DNA of 63,213 nucleotides from Winogradskya consettensis (GTDB lineage: Bacteria; Actinomycetota; Actinomycetes; Mycobacteriales; Micromonosporaceae). The stretch is from NCBI RefSeq assembly GCF_018332715.1, contig NZ_BOQP01000031.1, forward strand, positions 1-63,213. Direction: 5' to 3'. This document shows positions 18,652 through 27,218 of this stretch, in pieces. Below the pieces are notes generated by a model. That model was not told where the DNA came from. It saw nothing but the letters and a program-made list of their open reading frames with translations, and made no database searches. The position numbers were made by a program, and so were the translations under genes. How positions within the stretch are numbered: the stretch's first letter is position 1; the number at the start of each line of letters is the position of its first letter.

Positions 18652-18829
18652 GAGGGGTGCTCTTCCTGAAGAGGGCATGCAGACCAGACCGATCGGCGCG
18701 AAACGACCAGCGCGGAGCGGGGTTGAGGGGGTTCAGGGCCTGTTTCGGAAAGGGAGCCGGCGGTGCTCCGGCTTCCTTCACGAGGCAGGCGCAGGTCACA
18801 AGGGTGCCGGGTAACAAGGCAGTCGCGGG

Positions 18830-18966
18830 GTTCTCAAGCGCGACAGGCGAGACAGGCGAGACAGGCGCGGGGTTCTGAAAGTGCGGCAGGCACGGGGTTC
18901 CGAAGCGGGAGGCAGGCGCGGGGTTCCGAAGCGGGAGACAGGCGCGGGGTTCCGAAGCGGGAGGCG
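18830..18966. repeat. 9-bp and 26-bp tandem repeats
   Basis: GAGACAGGC-type 9-bp units at about 18840-18870 run into three 26-bp copies of GCAGGCGCGGGGTTCCGAAG.. at 18886-18911, 18912-18937 and 18938-18963, differing by one to three bases. They lie between the APC permease promoter side and the 3' end of the GPP34 gene. No protein is supported here. Confidence 0.8.
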
Positions 18967-18991
18967 GCCGGAGCCGATCGGGGGGCGGAAG

Positions 18992-19648
18992 CTAGGCGCG
19001 GCGGGCCATGACGGCGTCGCCGACGGCTGCTTCGGCGTGGCCGACGAGGTCGTGCAGTGGGAGGGGGAGCCGGCGGTGGATCTGGTCGAGGAGGTGGTTG
19101 CGGCCGGTGGGGTGGAGGGCGATCAGGGCGTGCTGGTCGAGGCCGGTGGCGAAGACGAGGCCGGTGAGGACGATGTCGGGGATGGCGAGCAGCTCGCGCC
19201 GGTCGGCGGAGATGCGGATGCGGGTGGCCGGGCGGCCGGAGGTGACCGTGTCGACCGGGACGAAGGTGAGCCGGGTGCCGAAGAGGCTGCGGCGGGCGTG
19301 GCGTTCGACTTTTCCTGTTTTGGCGAGGCGACGGGCGACGAGGTCGGTGGCGATGCCGGTGGCGAGGTAGGCGATCCAGTCACGGACGCCGCGGCGGTTC
19401 TCGTGTTCGATCTGGCCGAGGACCGCGGCGGAGGCGATGTCGCTTGTCGGGCGGCCGTCGAGCAGGCTCAGCCGGTCGCCCCGCAGGTCGATGCGGCGGC
19501 GGAGGATGAGCTCGGCGAGGATTCCGCCGGAGAGGCCCAGGCCGAGCGTGGCCGGAGTGAGCACGCATTTGCCGTGAACGGTGTCGTGGGCGGCCAGGTA
19601 GAGGTCGTCGGCGAGCAGCGATTGCGGAGAGGTGCGTTCGGGAAGCAC
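18992..19648 (-). CDS. GPP34 family phosphoprotein
   Basis: 218 residues resembling the GOLPH3/GPP34 domain that is widespread, with unknown function, in actinomycetes. Typical features are the N-terminal SLLADDLYLAAHDTVHGK, GLGLSGGILAELILRRRID, and the C-terminal part with HPTGRNHLLDQIHRRLP. In eukaryotes the fold binds phosphatidylinositol-4-phosphate; bacterial roles are unproven. Monocistronic by appearance, with the 26-bp repeat array just beyond its 3' end. Confidence 0.85.
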   Translation of the reverse strand: MLPERTSPQSLLADDLYLAAHDTVHGKCVLTPATLGLGLSGGILAELILRRRIDLRGDRLSLLDGRPTSDIASAAVLGQIEHENRRGVRDWIAYLATGIATDLVARRLAKTGKVERHARRSLFGTRLTFVPVDTVTSGRPATRIRISADRRELLAIPDIVLTGLVFATGLDQHALIALHPTGRNHLLDQIHRRLPLPLHDLVGHAEAAVGDAVMARRA

Positions 19649-19746
19649 TCCGGAAGTGTGCCTTGAGTATGACTAGTTGCGCAATGCACAGTAGGCATAG
19701 GGAAAGTGTTTCATTTCACGTGAGTCGCTACGGGAGGCGAGCTTGT

Positions 19747-19808
19747 TTAGTTGACGGCTCAACTAAGTCGTCGTATCGTCGGAGGCAGTTAGTTGAAGCA
19801 TCAACGGA
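19747..19808. promoter_or_regulatory. Two MarR-like operators upstream of the dioxygenase gene
   Basis: TTAGTTGACGGCTCAACTAA at 19747-19766 is a perfect 8-4-8 inverted repeat. A second, weaker copy with the same left arm, TTAGTTGA-AGCA-TCAACGGA, lies at 19789-19808 and abuts the ribosome-binding site. The centres are 42 bp apart, four helical turns, so both could be bound from the same face. The shape and the TTGA/TCAA arms are typical of MarR-family operators; no intact MarR gene lies next to it. Confidence 0.65.
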
Positions 19809-19816
19809 GGCCAGTC

Positions 19817-20587
19817 ATGAGCACCCTGCCCGCGCTCTTCATCAGTCACGGCGCCCCGCCGCTGGTCGACAACCCCACGTGGGTGGCGCAGCTCAAGGAG
19901 ATGACCGCCGGCCTCCCCCGGCCCAAGGCGATCCTGATGGCGTCCGCGCACTGGGAGTCCGCGCCGCTGATGCTCGGCGCGACCGAGTCCGTGCCGCTGG
20001 TGTACGACTTCGGTGGCTTCCCGCAGAAGTACTACGAGACGCGGTACAGCGCGCCGGGCGCACCGGAGCTGGCCGCTCGCATCGAGAAGCTGATGCCCGA
20101 CAACGAGCACGTCGTGCGGACCACCCGCGGCCTGGACCACGGGGCGTACGTGCCGCTGACCGTCATGTACCCGGACGCCGACATCCCGGTGCTGCAGATG
20201 TCCCTGCCGACCCTCGAGCCCGACCGCCTGCTGGAGCTGGGCCGCCGGCTGGCGCCGCTGCGCGACGAGGGCGTACTCATCGTCGGGTCCGGCTTCACCA
20301 CGCACGGCCTGCCGTTCCTGCGCGACTGGCGGGAGGACGCCAAGGCGCCGGGCTGGTCCCGGGAGTTCGACGCGTGGACCGCCGAGCTGCTGGCCCGCGG
20401 GGCCGTCGACGAGCTGGCGAGCTTCCGCGACAAGGCGCCCGGGATGCCGTACGCGCATCCGACGATCGAGCATTTCGCCCCGATGTTCCTGACGCTGGGC
20501 GCGTCGAGCGACCCGGAGCAGAGCGCCGACCAGCCGATCGACGGCTTCTGGATGGGCCTGTCGAAGCGCTCGTTCGTGGTGCGATAG
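19817..20587 (+). CDS. Class III extradiol ring-cleavage dioxygenase, DODA/LigB type
   Basis: 256 residues from ATG 19817, preceded by CGGAGG. Seen: FISHGAPPLVD at the N-terminus and MASAHWES, supplying the conserved metal-ligand His residues of DODA-type LigB enzymes; GLDHGAYVPL and GSGFTTHGLPF follow with further conserved His; the protein ends PIDGFWMGLSKRSF. Bacterial members are non-haem metal dioxygenases acting on catechols such as DOPA, but many have unknown substrates. Expression is probably switched by a MarR-type repressor through the two operators upstream. Confidence 0.9.
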   Translation: MSTLPALFISHGAPPLVDNPTWVAQLKEMTAGLPRPKAILMASAHWESAPLMLGATESVPLVYDFGGFPQKYYETRYSAPGAPELAARIEKLMPDNEHVVRTTRGLDHGAYVPLTVMYPDADIPVLQMSLPTLEPDRLLELGRRLAPLRDEGVLIVGSGFTTHGLPFLRDWREDAKAPGWSREFDAWTAELLARGAVDELASFRDKAPGMPYAHPTIEHFAPMFLTLGASSDPEQSADQPIDGFWMGLSKRSFVVR

Positions 20588-20695
20588 CAAAAAGGTCAGA
20601 CCGGCTTTACAGGTTTCTCCCAGTCTGAGCAGGGATTCTATGGGTATTCATAAGCCGAGTACCCCCTCGCAACGACGCCCGGAGGTTGTTACCTG

Positions 20696-21703
20696 ATGCT
20701 TGAGGTCACCGCGCTCGGCTGGACGCTGACCATCGCGGTCATCGTGGCCCTGCTCGCCCTCGACCTGACCCTCGGTGTGCTGAAACCGCACGCCGTCGGG
20801 TTCCGTGAGGCCGCTGCCTGGTCGGTCTTCTACATCGCCGTCGCGATCGCGTTCGGCGTGGTGTTCGCCCAGGTGGCCGGCTGGAACTACGGCACCGAGT
20901 ACTTCGCCGGTTACATCGTCGAGAAGAGCCTGTCGGTCGACAATCTCTTCGTCTTCGTGATCATCATGGGTACGTTCGCCGTGCCCGAGAAATATCAGCA
21001 GGAGGTCCTGACCTTCGGCATCATCATCGCGCTGGTGCTGCGGGTCATCTTCATCGCTCTCGGCGCGACGTTGCTGTCGCTGTTCTCGTTCATGTTCCTG
21101 ATCTTCGGGCTGATCCTCATCTACACGGCGGTGCAGCTGTTCCGGCACCGGGCCGAGGATCCCAGCGTGGAGGACAACGCCCTGGTCAAGGCCACCAAGC
21201 GGTTCTTCCCGGTGACCGACGACTACGACGGCGGCAAGATGTTCACCCGCATCGGCGGCAAGCGGATGGCCACGCCGCTGTTCATCACGCTGATCGCGAT
21301 CGGCAGTTCCGACCTGCTGTTCGCGCTGGACTCGATCCCGGCGGTGTTCGGCGTGACGGAGGAGGCGTACATCGTCTTCGTCGCCAACGCCTTCGCCCTG
21401 CTGGGCCTGCGGGCCTTGTTCTTCCTGGTGAAGGGCCTGCTCGACCGGCTGGTCTACCTGTCGACCGGCCTGTCGCTGATCCTGGCGTTCATCGGCGTGA
21501 AGCTGGTGCTGCACTGGCTGCACGAGGACATCTGGCACGACGCCCCGGTGATCAGCACCCCGGTCTCGCTCGGCGTGATCATCGGCGTTCTGATCATCAC
21601 GACGGTGGCCAGCCTGCTCAAGACCCGCAACGACCCGTCGGCCAAGGCACACGCCGGCAGTCTGAGCGCGCGGTCCCACGAGGACGATCCAGCGAAGCAC
21701 TGA
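20696..21703 (+). CDS. TerC family integral membrane protein
   Basis: 335 residues with about nine hydrophobic segments. The TerC signatures are clear: EKSLSVDNLFVF near residue 80 with its acidic pair in the membrane, and GSSDLLFALDSIPAVFGV near residue 205. Family members are implicated in manganese/metal export and tellurite resistance. GGAGG sits about ten bases before the ATG. The 108-bp leader was inspected for a manganese riboswitch because this family often has one; I could not find a convincing one. Confidence 0.92.
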   Translation: MLEVTALGWTLTIAVIVALLALDLTLGVLKPHAVGFREAAAWSVFYIAVAIAFGVVFAQVAGWNYGTEYFAGYIVEKSLSVDNLFVFVIIMGTFAVPEKYQQEVLTFGIIIALVLRVIFIALGATLLSLFSFMFLIFGLILIYTAVQLFRHRAEDPSVEDNALVKATKRFFPVTDDYDGGKMFTRIGGKRMATPLFITLIAIGSSDLLFALDSIPAVFGVTEEAYIVFVANAFALLGLRALFFLVKGLLDRLVYLSTGLSLILAFIGVKLVLHWLHEDIWHDAPVISTPVSLGVIIGVLIITTVASLLKTRNDPSAKAHAGSLSARSHEDDPAKH

Positions 21704-21710
21704 CCTGGGG

Positions 21711-21830
21711 TCAGAGGCCCTCGGCGATGCTGCGCAAGGCGTCTCCGAGGGCCTCGTGGTGCGCCGGGTCGATCAGGTCGAGCACCACGCGGCGGGCGAT
21801 GGCGAGGTACTGAGCGCGTACGGTCAAGGC
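21711..21830 (-). pseudogene. C-terminal fragment of a MarR-like regulator
   Basis: The minus-strand frame ends AQYLAIARRVVLDLIDPAH and then HEALGDALRSIAEGL before the stop at 21711, which looks like the C-terminal dimerisation helix of a MarR-type regulator. Upstream in the frame the similarity disappears and no wing or helix-turn-helix is present. Probably a 5'-deleted remnant; it faces away from the dehydrogenase remnant next to it. Confidence 0.4.
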
Positions 21831-21873
21831 CTGTATCGGTAAGGACGGCCACCGCGCTGCGACCCCGCGAACC

Positions 21874-21990
21874 CGCTGCCAGCTCGAGCAGGAGCTCGCC
21901 GCTTCCGGTCTGCGGCACACCATCATCAGGCCAGGCTTCATGTACGGCCGCAGCGCGCGAACCTCCCAGCTCGGCAACTGGTTCGCAGCC
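21874..21990 (+). pseudogene. Fragment of an NAD(P)-binding (atypical SDR/NmrA-like) protein
   Basis: The plus-strand frame reads QLEQELAASGLRHTIIRPG then FMYGRSARTSQLGNWF, a close match in style to the E-x-x-L-x-x-SGL-x-x-TI-x-RP-x-x-x-YG segment of atypical short-chain dehydrogenases. There is no upstream Rossmann GxxGxxG part; an in-frame stop lies about 80 bases before it. The frame stays open to a stop at 22054, overlapping the subtilase 3' end. Remnant of a deleted gene. Confidence 0.5.
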
Positions 21991-22045
21991 ACGCCACAGT
22001 GGACCGTTCGCCGACATGGCCACCTAACCGCCTGGAGGGCAGCCG

Positions 22046-23701
22046 CTACATCGTGACGGTTGTGCTGGTCGAGCCGGTGAGCGCGCTGGTGGCGGGCACG
22101 ACGACCCGGTAGCGGGCTCCGGTGACAAGGCCGGTGACGGTGCGGGTGCCGGCCGCCCGGTAGGACGTGACCTGCTTCCAGCCGCTCTTCGTCGAGCGCT
22201 GCAGGCGGACCAGTTGCCCGGCAGCCCCGGTCAGGGTGATGGTCAGGGTACGGGCGGCGGCCCGGGTCGCGGTGACCTTCGTGCCGACCGTGTACGTCGT
22301 GACTGGTGACGTCACGGCGAGGGTTGCGCCGGTGGCCGGCACGGTGAGGCGTACCCGTCGCACGCCGGTTGCCGTGGCCGTGACGGTGATGACGCCGGCC
22401 GCAGTGGTGGTGGTGTCGGTGCAGGTGAACACCGAGGACGCGGTCGCCGTGCAGATCTGGACCGCCCGGTTCGCGGCGGCGCTGCCGTCGGCGGTGACCG
22501 TGTATCGGGTGGTGATCGGGGTTCCGTAAAGAACGCTGCGAGGGCCGGTGCTGACGGTGACCGCCGTGGTCTCGGTGACGTTCAGGGCCGCGGCGGCGTC
22601 GACTCTGCCCCAGCCGTAACCGGTGTCCTTACCGGCGACGCCCAGGTCGACGGCGGTGTCCTCGAGGGTCTGCTCGATCTGGTCGGGGGTGGCGGCCGGC
22701 CGGTACGCCTTGATCAGCGCGGCGACCGCAGCGACGTGCGGGGTGGCCATCGAGGTGCCGCTGTCGGTCGCGTAGCCGGAGCCTGTCGGGTACGTGCTGA
22801 GGATCTGGACACCGGGCGCGGCGATGTCGACGTAGCTGCCGCGGTTGGAGAACGGGGCGACCTGGTCGGACGAGTCGGTGGCGGCGACCGCGATGACGCC
22901 CGGGTCGGCGCCGGGGTAGTTGACCGGGCTGCCGTTCTCGCCGTCGTTACCGGCGGCGGCCACGACGGTGACGCCCTTGCCGCGCGCGTAGGTGATCGCG
23001 TTGGTCATCGCCGTGATCTCTTCGTCCGCGCCCAGCGACATGTTGATGATGTCGGCGCCGTGGTCGGCGGCGTAGACGATGCCCTTGGCGACGTCGGCCA
23101 TGTTGCCGCTGCCGTCGGCGCCCAGGGCCCGGATCGGCATGATCCTCGCGTCCGGGGCGACCGCGGAGATGCCCACGTCGTTACCGGTGATCGCGGCGAT
23201 CGTGCCGGCGACGTGGGTGCCGTGGCCGTTCGGGTCGATGCTGGCCCCCGTGGTGCCGGCGACGTAGTCGATGCCGGGCAGGATGTGGCCGGCCAGGTCC
23301 GGGTGGGTCGCGTCGACACCGGTGTCGATCACCGCCACGACGACCCCGGAGCCGGTCGAGTGCTCCCATGCCTGCGCCACGCCGATCTTGGCAAAATCCC
23401 ACTGATCGCCACGGTACGGGTCGGAGCCCGCCGGCACGTCCTCGACGGTCACGCGAGTGTCGAGCTCCACCGTGGCCGGCCCCTGCCGCCCCTCCCGGAC
23501 GTACCGCAGGGCGGCTGCCTGGCTGGTCGCCGTCCGCGTGGTGATCACCGGGCGGCCGGCGTCGTCAAAGGTGGTGCTGACGACCCGGGTGGGACGACCC
23601 GGCAGCGCGGCGTCGGCAGCCGGGGCGGTCGCGACGGCGACGCCGGCGACAGTGGTGACGACCAGCAGACCGGCAGCGGGCCGGGACCGGAATACTCGCA
23701 T
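22046..23701 (-). CDS. Secreted S8 family serine peptidase (subtilisin-like)
   Basis: 551 residues from ATG 23701, which follows GGAGG closely; the longer upstream frame is repeat DNA. A signal peptide covers about residues 1-32 (ends ATAPAADAA). After a short propeptide the catalytic triad is present: Asp in VAVIDTGVDATHPD, His in NGHGTHVAGT and Ser in SGTSMATPHVAA, with the oxyanion Asn in AAAGNDG. The C-terminal 150 residues are Thr/Val-rich beta domains ending without an anchor, so the enzyme is probably released. A general extracellular protease. Confidence 0.93.
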   Translation of the reverse strand: MRVFRSRPAAGLLVVTTVAGVAVATAPAADAALPGRPTRVVSTTFDDAGRPVITTRTATSQAAALRYVREGRQGPATVELDTRVTVEDVPAGSDPYRGDQWDFAKIGVAQAWEHSTGSGVVVAVIDTGVDATHPDLAGHILPGIDYVAGTTGASIDPNGHGTHVAGTIAAITGNDVGISAVAPDARIMPIRALGADGSGNMADVAKGIVYAADHGADIINMSLGADEEITAMTNAITYARGKGVTVVAAAGNDGENGSPVNYPGADPGVIAVAATDSSDQVAPFSNRGSYVDIAAPGVQILSTYPTGSGYATDSGTSMATPHVAAVAALIKAYRPAATPDQIEQTLEDTAVDLGVAGKDTGYGWGRVDAAAALNVTETTAVTVSTGPRSVLYGTPITTRYTVTADGSAAANRAVQICTATASSVFTCTDTTTTAAGVITVTATATGVRRVRLTVPATGATLAVTSPVTTYTVGTKVTATRAAARTLTITLTGAAGQLVRLQRSTKSGWKQVTSYRAAGTRTVTGLVTGARYRVVVPATSALTGSTSTTVTM

Positions 23702-23733
23702 ACCCTCCGTTCGGCAGGCGTGCCGTGAAGCGA

Positions 23734-23822
23734 GCGGTCGGGCCGGGCGCGAAACGGTTGCAGGACAGGCGGATCGCGGAACGAAGCGGGCCGGGCCGGG
23801 TGCGAAACGGTTGCGGGACACG
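23734..23822. repeat. Direct repeat of about 28 bp upstream of the subtilase gene
   Basis: GGGCCGGGCGCGAAACGGTT and the following eight bases recur about 56 bp later as GGGCCGGGTGCGAAACGGTT with two further substitutions. Both copies lie between the subtilase start and the stem-loop of the next gene. Confidence 0.6.
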
Positions 23823-23825
23823 AGA

Positions 23826-23852
23826 AAGCCCCGGCGGGGATCGCCGGGGCTT
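23826..23852 (-). terminator. Stem-loop terminator of the 81-residue gene
   Basis: AAGCCCCGGCG and CGCCGGGGCTT form a perfect 11-bp stem around a five-base loop, 20 bp beyond the stop at 23873. There is no clear U-tract, as is common in actinomycetes. Confidence 0.75.
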
Positions 23853-23872
23853 CGTCGTTGGGGGTGGCGCGG

Positions 23873-24118
23873 TCAGCGGCTATAACCGGTGACCACGGGC
23901 CAGGCGCGCTGGCGTTCGTAGTCCTGCTGGTTGAGGATCTCGCGGATCTCGCGGGTCTCCTCGACGCTGTGGCGGCCCAGGATGAGGTCGAGCTCGGCGC
24001 GTTCGGCCGGGGTCTGGAAGGCCGCGAGCTCGGCGCACAGCTGCTGGCGCGCGCGGCGCTCGGTGCGGCGGTTGGCCAGGGTGACCTGAGCGGACCTGAT
24101 GATCGTCTTGAGTGGCAT
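23873..24118 (-). CDS. Small hypothetical protein, Arg/Glu/Gln-rich
   Basis: 81 residues from ATG 24118, chosen because AAGGAGAAGG lies just upstream; a longer frame to 24265 is less likely. The sequence is amphipathic and charged (NRRTERRARQQLCAEL, then EETREIREILNQQDYERQR), predicted mostly helical, with no signal peptide or membrane segment. Small proteins of this kind recur in actinomycete genomes with no known role. A clear terminator follows. Confidence 0.7.
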   Translation of the reverse strand: MPLKTIIRSAQVTLANRRTERRARQQLCAELAAFQTPAERAELDLILGRHSVEETREIREILNQQDYERQRAWPVVTGYSR

Positions 24119-24336
24119 CTGCCTTCTCCTTACGGACTGGTGAGCGAGGGCGTCATCGCCTTCGAACTCAAGAGTTGCCGGTCCGGGAGACAGCGCCAAA
24201 TCATCCAGGTAAAACCCTCGATGGGAAAGTGACCCGGGCCACCGAAAACGGGTAGCCCAGGTCACCTTTACGGGTAACGCCGCAGGTCAGTGGGCTGCCG
24301 TGTTTTGCACCACAACAGAGCTTATTCTAACGGCCA

Positions 24337-27090
24337 TTAAGCGCTGATCGACGTTTCTGGATCCGGGAAGACGCGGATCGCGGGCAGGCGCTGGGACAGC
24401 TGGGTGCGCGAGCGGACGCCGAGTTTGCGGTAGACCCGGGTCAGGGTGGCCTCGACCGTCTTCACGCTGAGGAACAGCTGGGCGGCGATCTCGCGGTTGC
24501 TCGCTCCGTCGCGGACCAGACCCGCGATGCGGGCCTCGGTGAAGGTCAGGCCGAGGTCCGCGGGGGGCGCGGTGGTTCCTTCGGTACGCGCCAGCGCGCG
24601 CTCGGTCTGCTCGGTCCATGGCTTCGCCTCGGCGGCCAGGAAGATCGCGAGCGCCGCCCCTATCGCCACCCGCGCGGCGGCGTAGCGGCGGCGACGGCGT
24701 TCCGCGCCGCCCTGCACGAGCAGGGCGTGGGCCTGTTCGAGGGGCTGGTGCAGGCCTTCGAAGCGCTGCGCCGCCGACTCGGAGAGCCGTACCGCGGAAT
24801 CGGGTTCGCCGCTCTCCGACATCACCATCGCGGCGGCGCGGTCCAGGTAGCCGTCCAGCGCGGGACCGGCACCGAGGCGTACGGCTGCCGCGCGGGCGTC
24901 GGCGAGGGTCGCGGCCGCCTCCTCGTGCTCGCCCAGCGTCGCCAGGCCGGCTGCCAGATCGCCCTGCCAGCGCACGATCATCGGGTCGCCGGCGTCGCTG
25001 AGGTCACGCAACCGGCGCAGGGCGGCGACCCCGGCCCGCGCGTCACCGGCGCGCAGCTCGGCCTGGCCCAGCGCGTGCAGGTTGCGGCGCAGGTAGAGGG
25101 CGTCACCCTCCTGTTCGGAGGCTCGTACGCCCCGGCGCGCATACCCGGAAGCCGCGGCGAGACTGCCACCGGCGAGCTCCGCGACGGCCGCCGTGTACCA
25201 GGTGGGTCCCGGGCTGAGACCCGCGCGGCCGGCGGCGGCGACGGCGCGGTGGGCGTACCCGAGGGCGTCTCTGCAGCGGCCCGCCCGGGTCGCCACCTCC
25301 GACAGGCTGCGCAGGACCTCGACCAGGGCCTCGCCGGTGCGGTCCTGTTCCGCGACCGCGAGCAGCATGAGCAGTTCGGCGCGGGCCTCGTCGAGGCGGT
25401 CGTCCATCATCGCGAACCGGGCGGCCGCGTAGCGCGGGCTCATGTGCAGCCAGCCCGGCAGCAGCGCGGCGGGCAGGCGCAGGGCCCGCTGCAGCGTCAG
25501 CCGCCACGTCTCCTCCCCGCGCAGCCGCTGGACCTGGGCGAGCGCGCACAACGCCATCGCCTCGGTGCCGCTGTCCCCCGCCGTGCGTGCCGCCCGGGCC
25601 GACGCCGATGCGTGCCCGACGGCGGCGTTCACGTCGCCGATCAGGAAGGCCGCCCAGGTCTGGCGCAGGCGCACGGGTGCGAGCAACGCCGGATCGTCAC
25701 CCGCCTCGTGCACCGCCGCGGCGAATGTCTCCCCCATGTCGGCCAGGGCCTGCCCGGCCAGGTCGAGCAGCACGACCCTGGCCCGTACGCGGAAGCGCGC
25801 GGGCGCGTCGACGGCGGCGATCACGGCCTCGGCCGCCCGTCCCGCGATCTCGGGGGCGCCCGCGGTCGCGGCGGTGCCGGCCGCGGCGATCAGCCAGCCG
25901 AAGCGGTCGGCGGCGAGACTGCGCGGGCACCTGTCGGCGGCCAGCAGGTAGAGCTCGGCGGCCGTACGCCCGGCGCTGCGGGCGAGGGCACGCTCGGCGG
26001 CGGCGACCAGATCCCGCGCGACGTCGGCATCGGGGCGTCCGCTGCGCAGGGCCCGGTGGCGCACCGCCACGGTCTCGTCCAGCGCCGCGTCGGCGAGCGC
26101 GTCGTGCACCCCCGCGCGGCGGGCCGCGCCGGCGTCCTCGGCCAGCACGGTGGCCAGCGCCGGCGGCGTGAACCGGATCGTCTCCCCGTCCAGCTCCACG
26201 ATGCCCGCCGCGGCGGCCGTGCGCAGATCCCGGACGGCGTCCTCATAACCGGCGCGCACCAGCGTGGGCCGCACCGGCTCGGTGGCCAGCGCCGCGACCA
26301 GCAACGTCGACTTCACCGCGGGCGGCACGGCGTCGAGCCTGCGCCGCAGCAGCGCGCGCACCGGCTCGGGCAGCGGCGCGGGCCGCCACGCGGGGCCCGG
26401 GGCGACCGCAGCGCCGAGCTCCAGGGCGAGGAACGGGTTGCCGCCGCTCGCCTCGTGCAGCCGGGTCGCCGTGCGGCAGGGCAGTCCGCGCGACTCCAGC
26501 AGCTCGGTGAGGTCGTCGGTGCCCAGCGGCGGCACCAGCAGATCGGAGACCGGTGCCGGGCACAGCCGCGCGGCCCGGTGCGGCCCGGCGTCACCCGGGT
26601 GGCGCTGCGCGGCGACCACGCGGATCCGCGGCCCGGGACCGCGCCGCATGGCGAACCCGATCAGCCCGGCGGACGCCGCGTCGAGCCACTGCACGTCGTC
26701 GAGGACCAGCAGCACCGGTGCCGTGCGGGCACACCACGCGAGCAGACCCGGCAGCACGAGCCGGCGGGCCAGGGCGGGGGCACCGGCGCGTGGCGTGGCG
26801 CCCCGGCGCAACCCGGTCAGGGCCGCGCGGTGAGCCGGGGGCAGGGCTGCGACGGCGGCGCCCGGCAACTGGGCCACGAGGTCGGCGATCCCGGCGTACG
26901 GAAGCAGGCGCTCGGCCTCGACGGCCCGCAGCCGCACGACGAGCTCTCCCCGCGCCGCGGCCGTGGCCGAGACGACGTCGAGCAGCGCGCTCCTGCCGAT
27001 GCCCTCGGGACCGCGCAACGCGACCCCGCCACCGGCGCTGAGCCGCGCCTCGATGGCGGACAGCAGTGCCGCCCTGCCGAGCACAACCAC
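24337..27090 (-). CDS. LuxR family ATP-binding regulator (LAL type)
   Basis: 917 residues. N-terminal AAA/NB-ARC-like ATPase with a P-loop at about residues 26-33 reading GPEGIGRS, where the usual Lys is Arg, and Walker B LLVLDDVQWLD near residue 125. The middle 500 residues are Ala/Leu-rich helical repeats of TPR character. The C-terminal LuxR helix-turn-helix reads LTFTEARIAGLVRDGASNRE, IAAQLFLSVKTVEATLTRVY. LAL proteins usually activate secondary metabolite or sugar-use genes after sensing a ligand. No obvious target cluster adjoins it; the divergent neighbour is a thioesterase. Confidence 0.9.
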   Translation of the reverse strand: MVVLGRAALLSAIEARLSAGGGVALRGPEGIGRSALLDVVSATAAARGELVVRLRAVEAERLLPYAGIADLVAQLPGAAVAALPPAHRAALTGLRRGATPRAGAPALARRLVLPGLLAWCARTAPVLLVLDDVQWLDAASAGLIGFAMRRGPGPRIRVVAAQRHPGDAGPHRAARLCPAPVSDLLVPPLGTDDLTELLESRGLPCRTATRLHEASGGNPFLALELGAAVAPGPAWRPAPLPEPVRALLRRRLDAVPPAVKSTLLVAALATEPVRPTLVRAGYEDAVRDLRTAAAAGIVELDGETIRFTPPALATVLAEDAGAARRAGVHDALADAALDETVAVRHRALRSGRPDADVARDLVAAAERALARSAGRTAAELYLLAADRCPRSLAADRFGWLIAAAGTAATAGAPEIAGRAAEAVIAAVDAPARFRVRARVVLLDLAGQALADMGETFAAAVHEAGDDPALLAPVRLRQTWAAFLIGDVNAAVGHASASARAARTAGDSGTEAMALCALAQVQRLRGEETWRLTLQRALRLPAALLPGWLHMSPRYAAARFAMMDDRLDEARAELLMLLAVAEQDRTGEALVEVLRSLSEVATRAGRCRDALGYAHRAVAAAGRAGLSPGPTWYTAAVAELAGGSLAAASGYARRGVRASEQEGDALYLRRNLHALGQAELRAGDARAGVAALRRLRDLSDAGDPMIVRWQGDLAAGLATLGEHEEAAATLADARAAAVRLGAGPALDGYLDRAAAMVMSESGEPDSAVRLSESAAQRFEGLHQPLEQAHALLVQGGAERRRRRYAAARVAIGAALAIFLAAEAKPWTEQTERALARTEGTTAPPADLGLTFTEARIAGLVRDGASNREIAAQLFLSVKTVEATLTRVYRKLGVRSRTQLSQRLPAIRVFPDPETSISA

Positions 27091-27218
27091 GAGTCATCTC
27101 CCCGGTGAACACTTGTCGATGCATTCAGACTAGGAAGGTTCGGTTACACGCATCAACAACTATGCATACGGGTTTGGTCAGATCACCGGTGTGATGGTTC
27201 CCGTTTACGCTCCATCCT

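Noticed and set aside
20588..20695. yybP-ykoY manganese riboswitch before terC
   Set aside because: The leader has GGTCAGACC and GCCGAG-like pieces, but I could not assemble the conserved stems and loops in order; covariance-model scoring would decide.
24727..27108. A 793-residue plus-strand open frame
   Set aside because: It mirrors the LAL regulator on the minus strand, whose ATPase and LuxR motifs are clear; the shadow frame has none.
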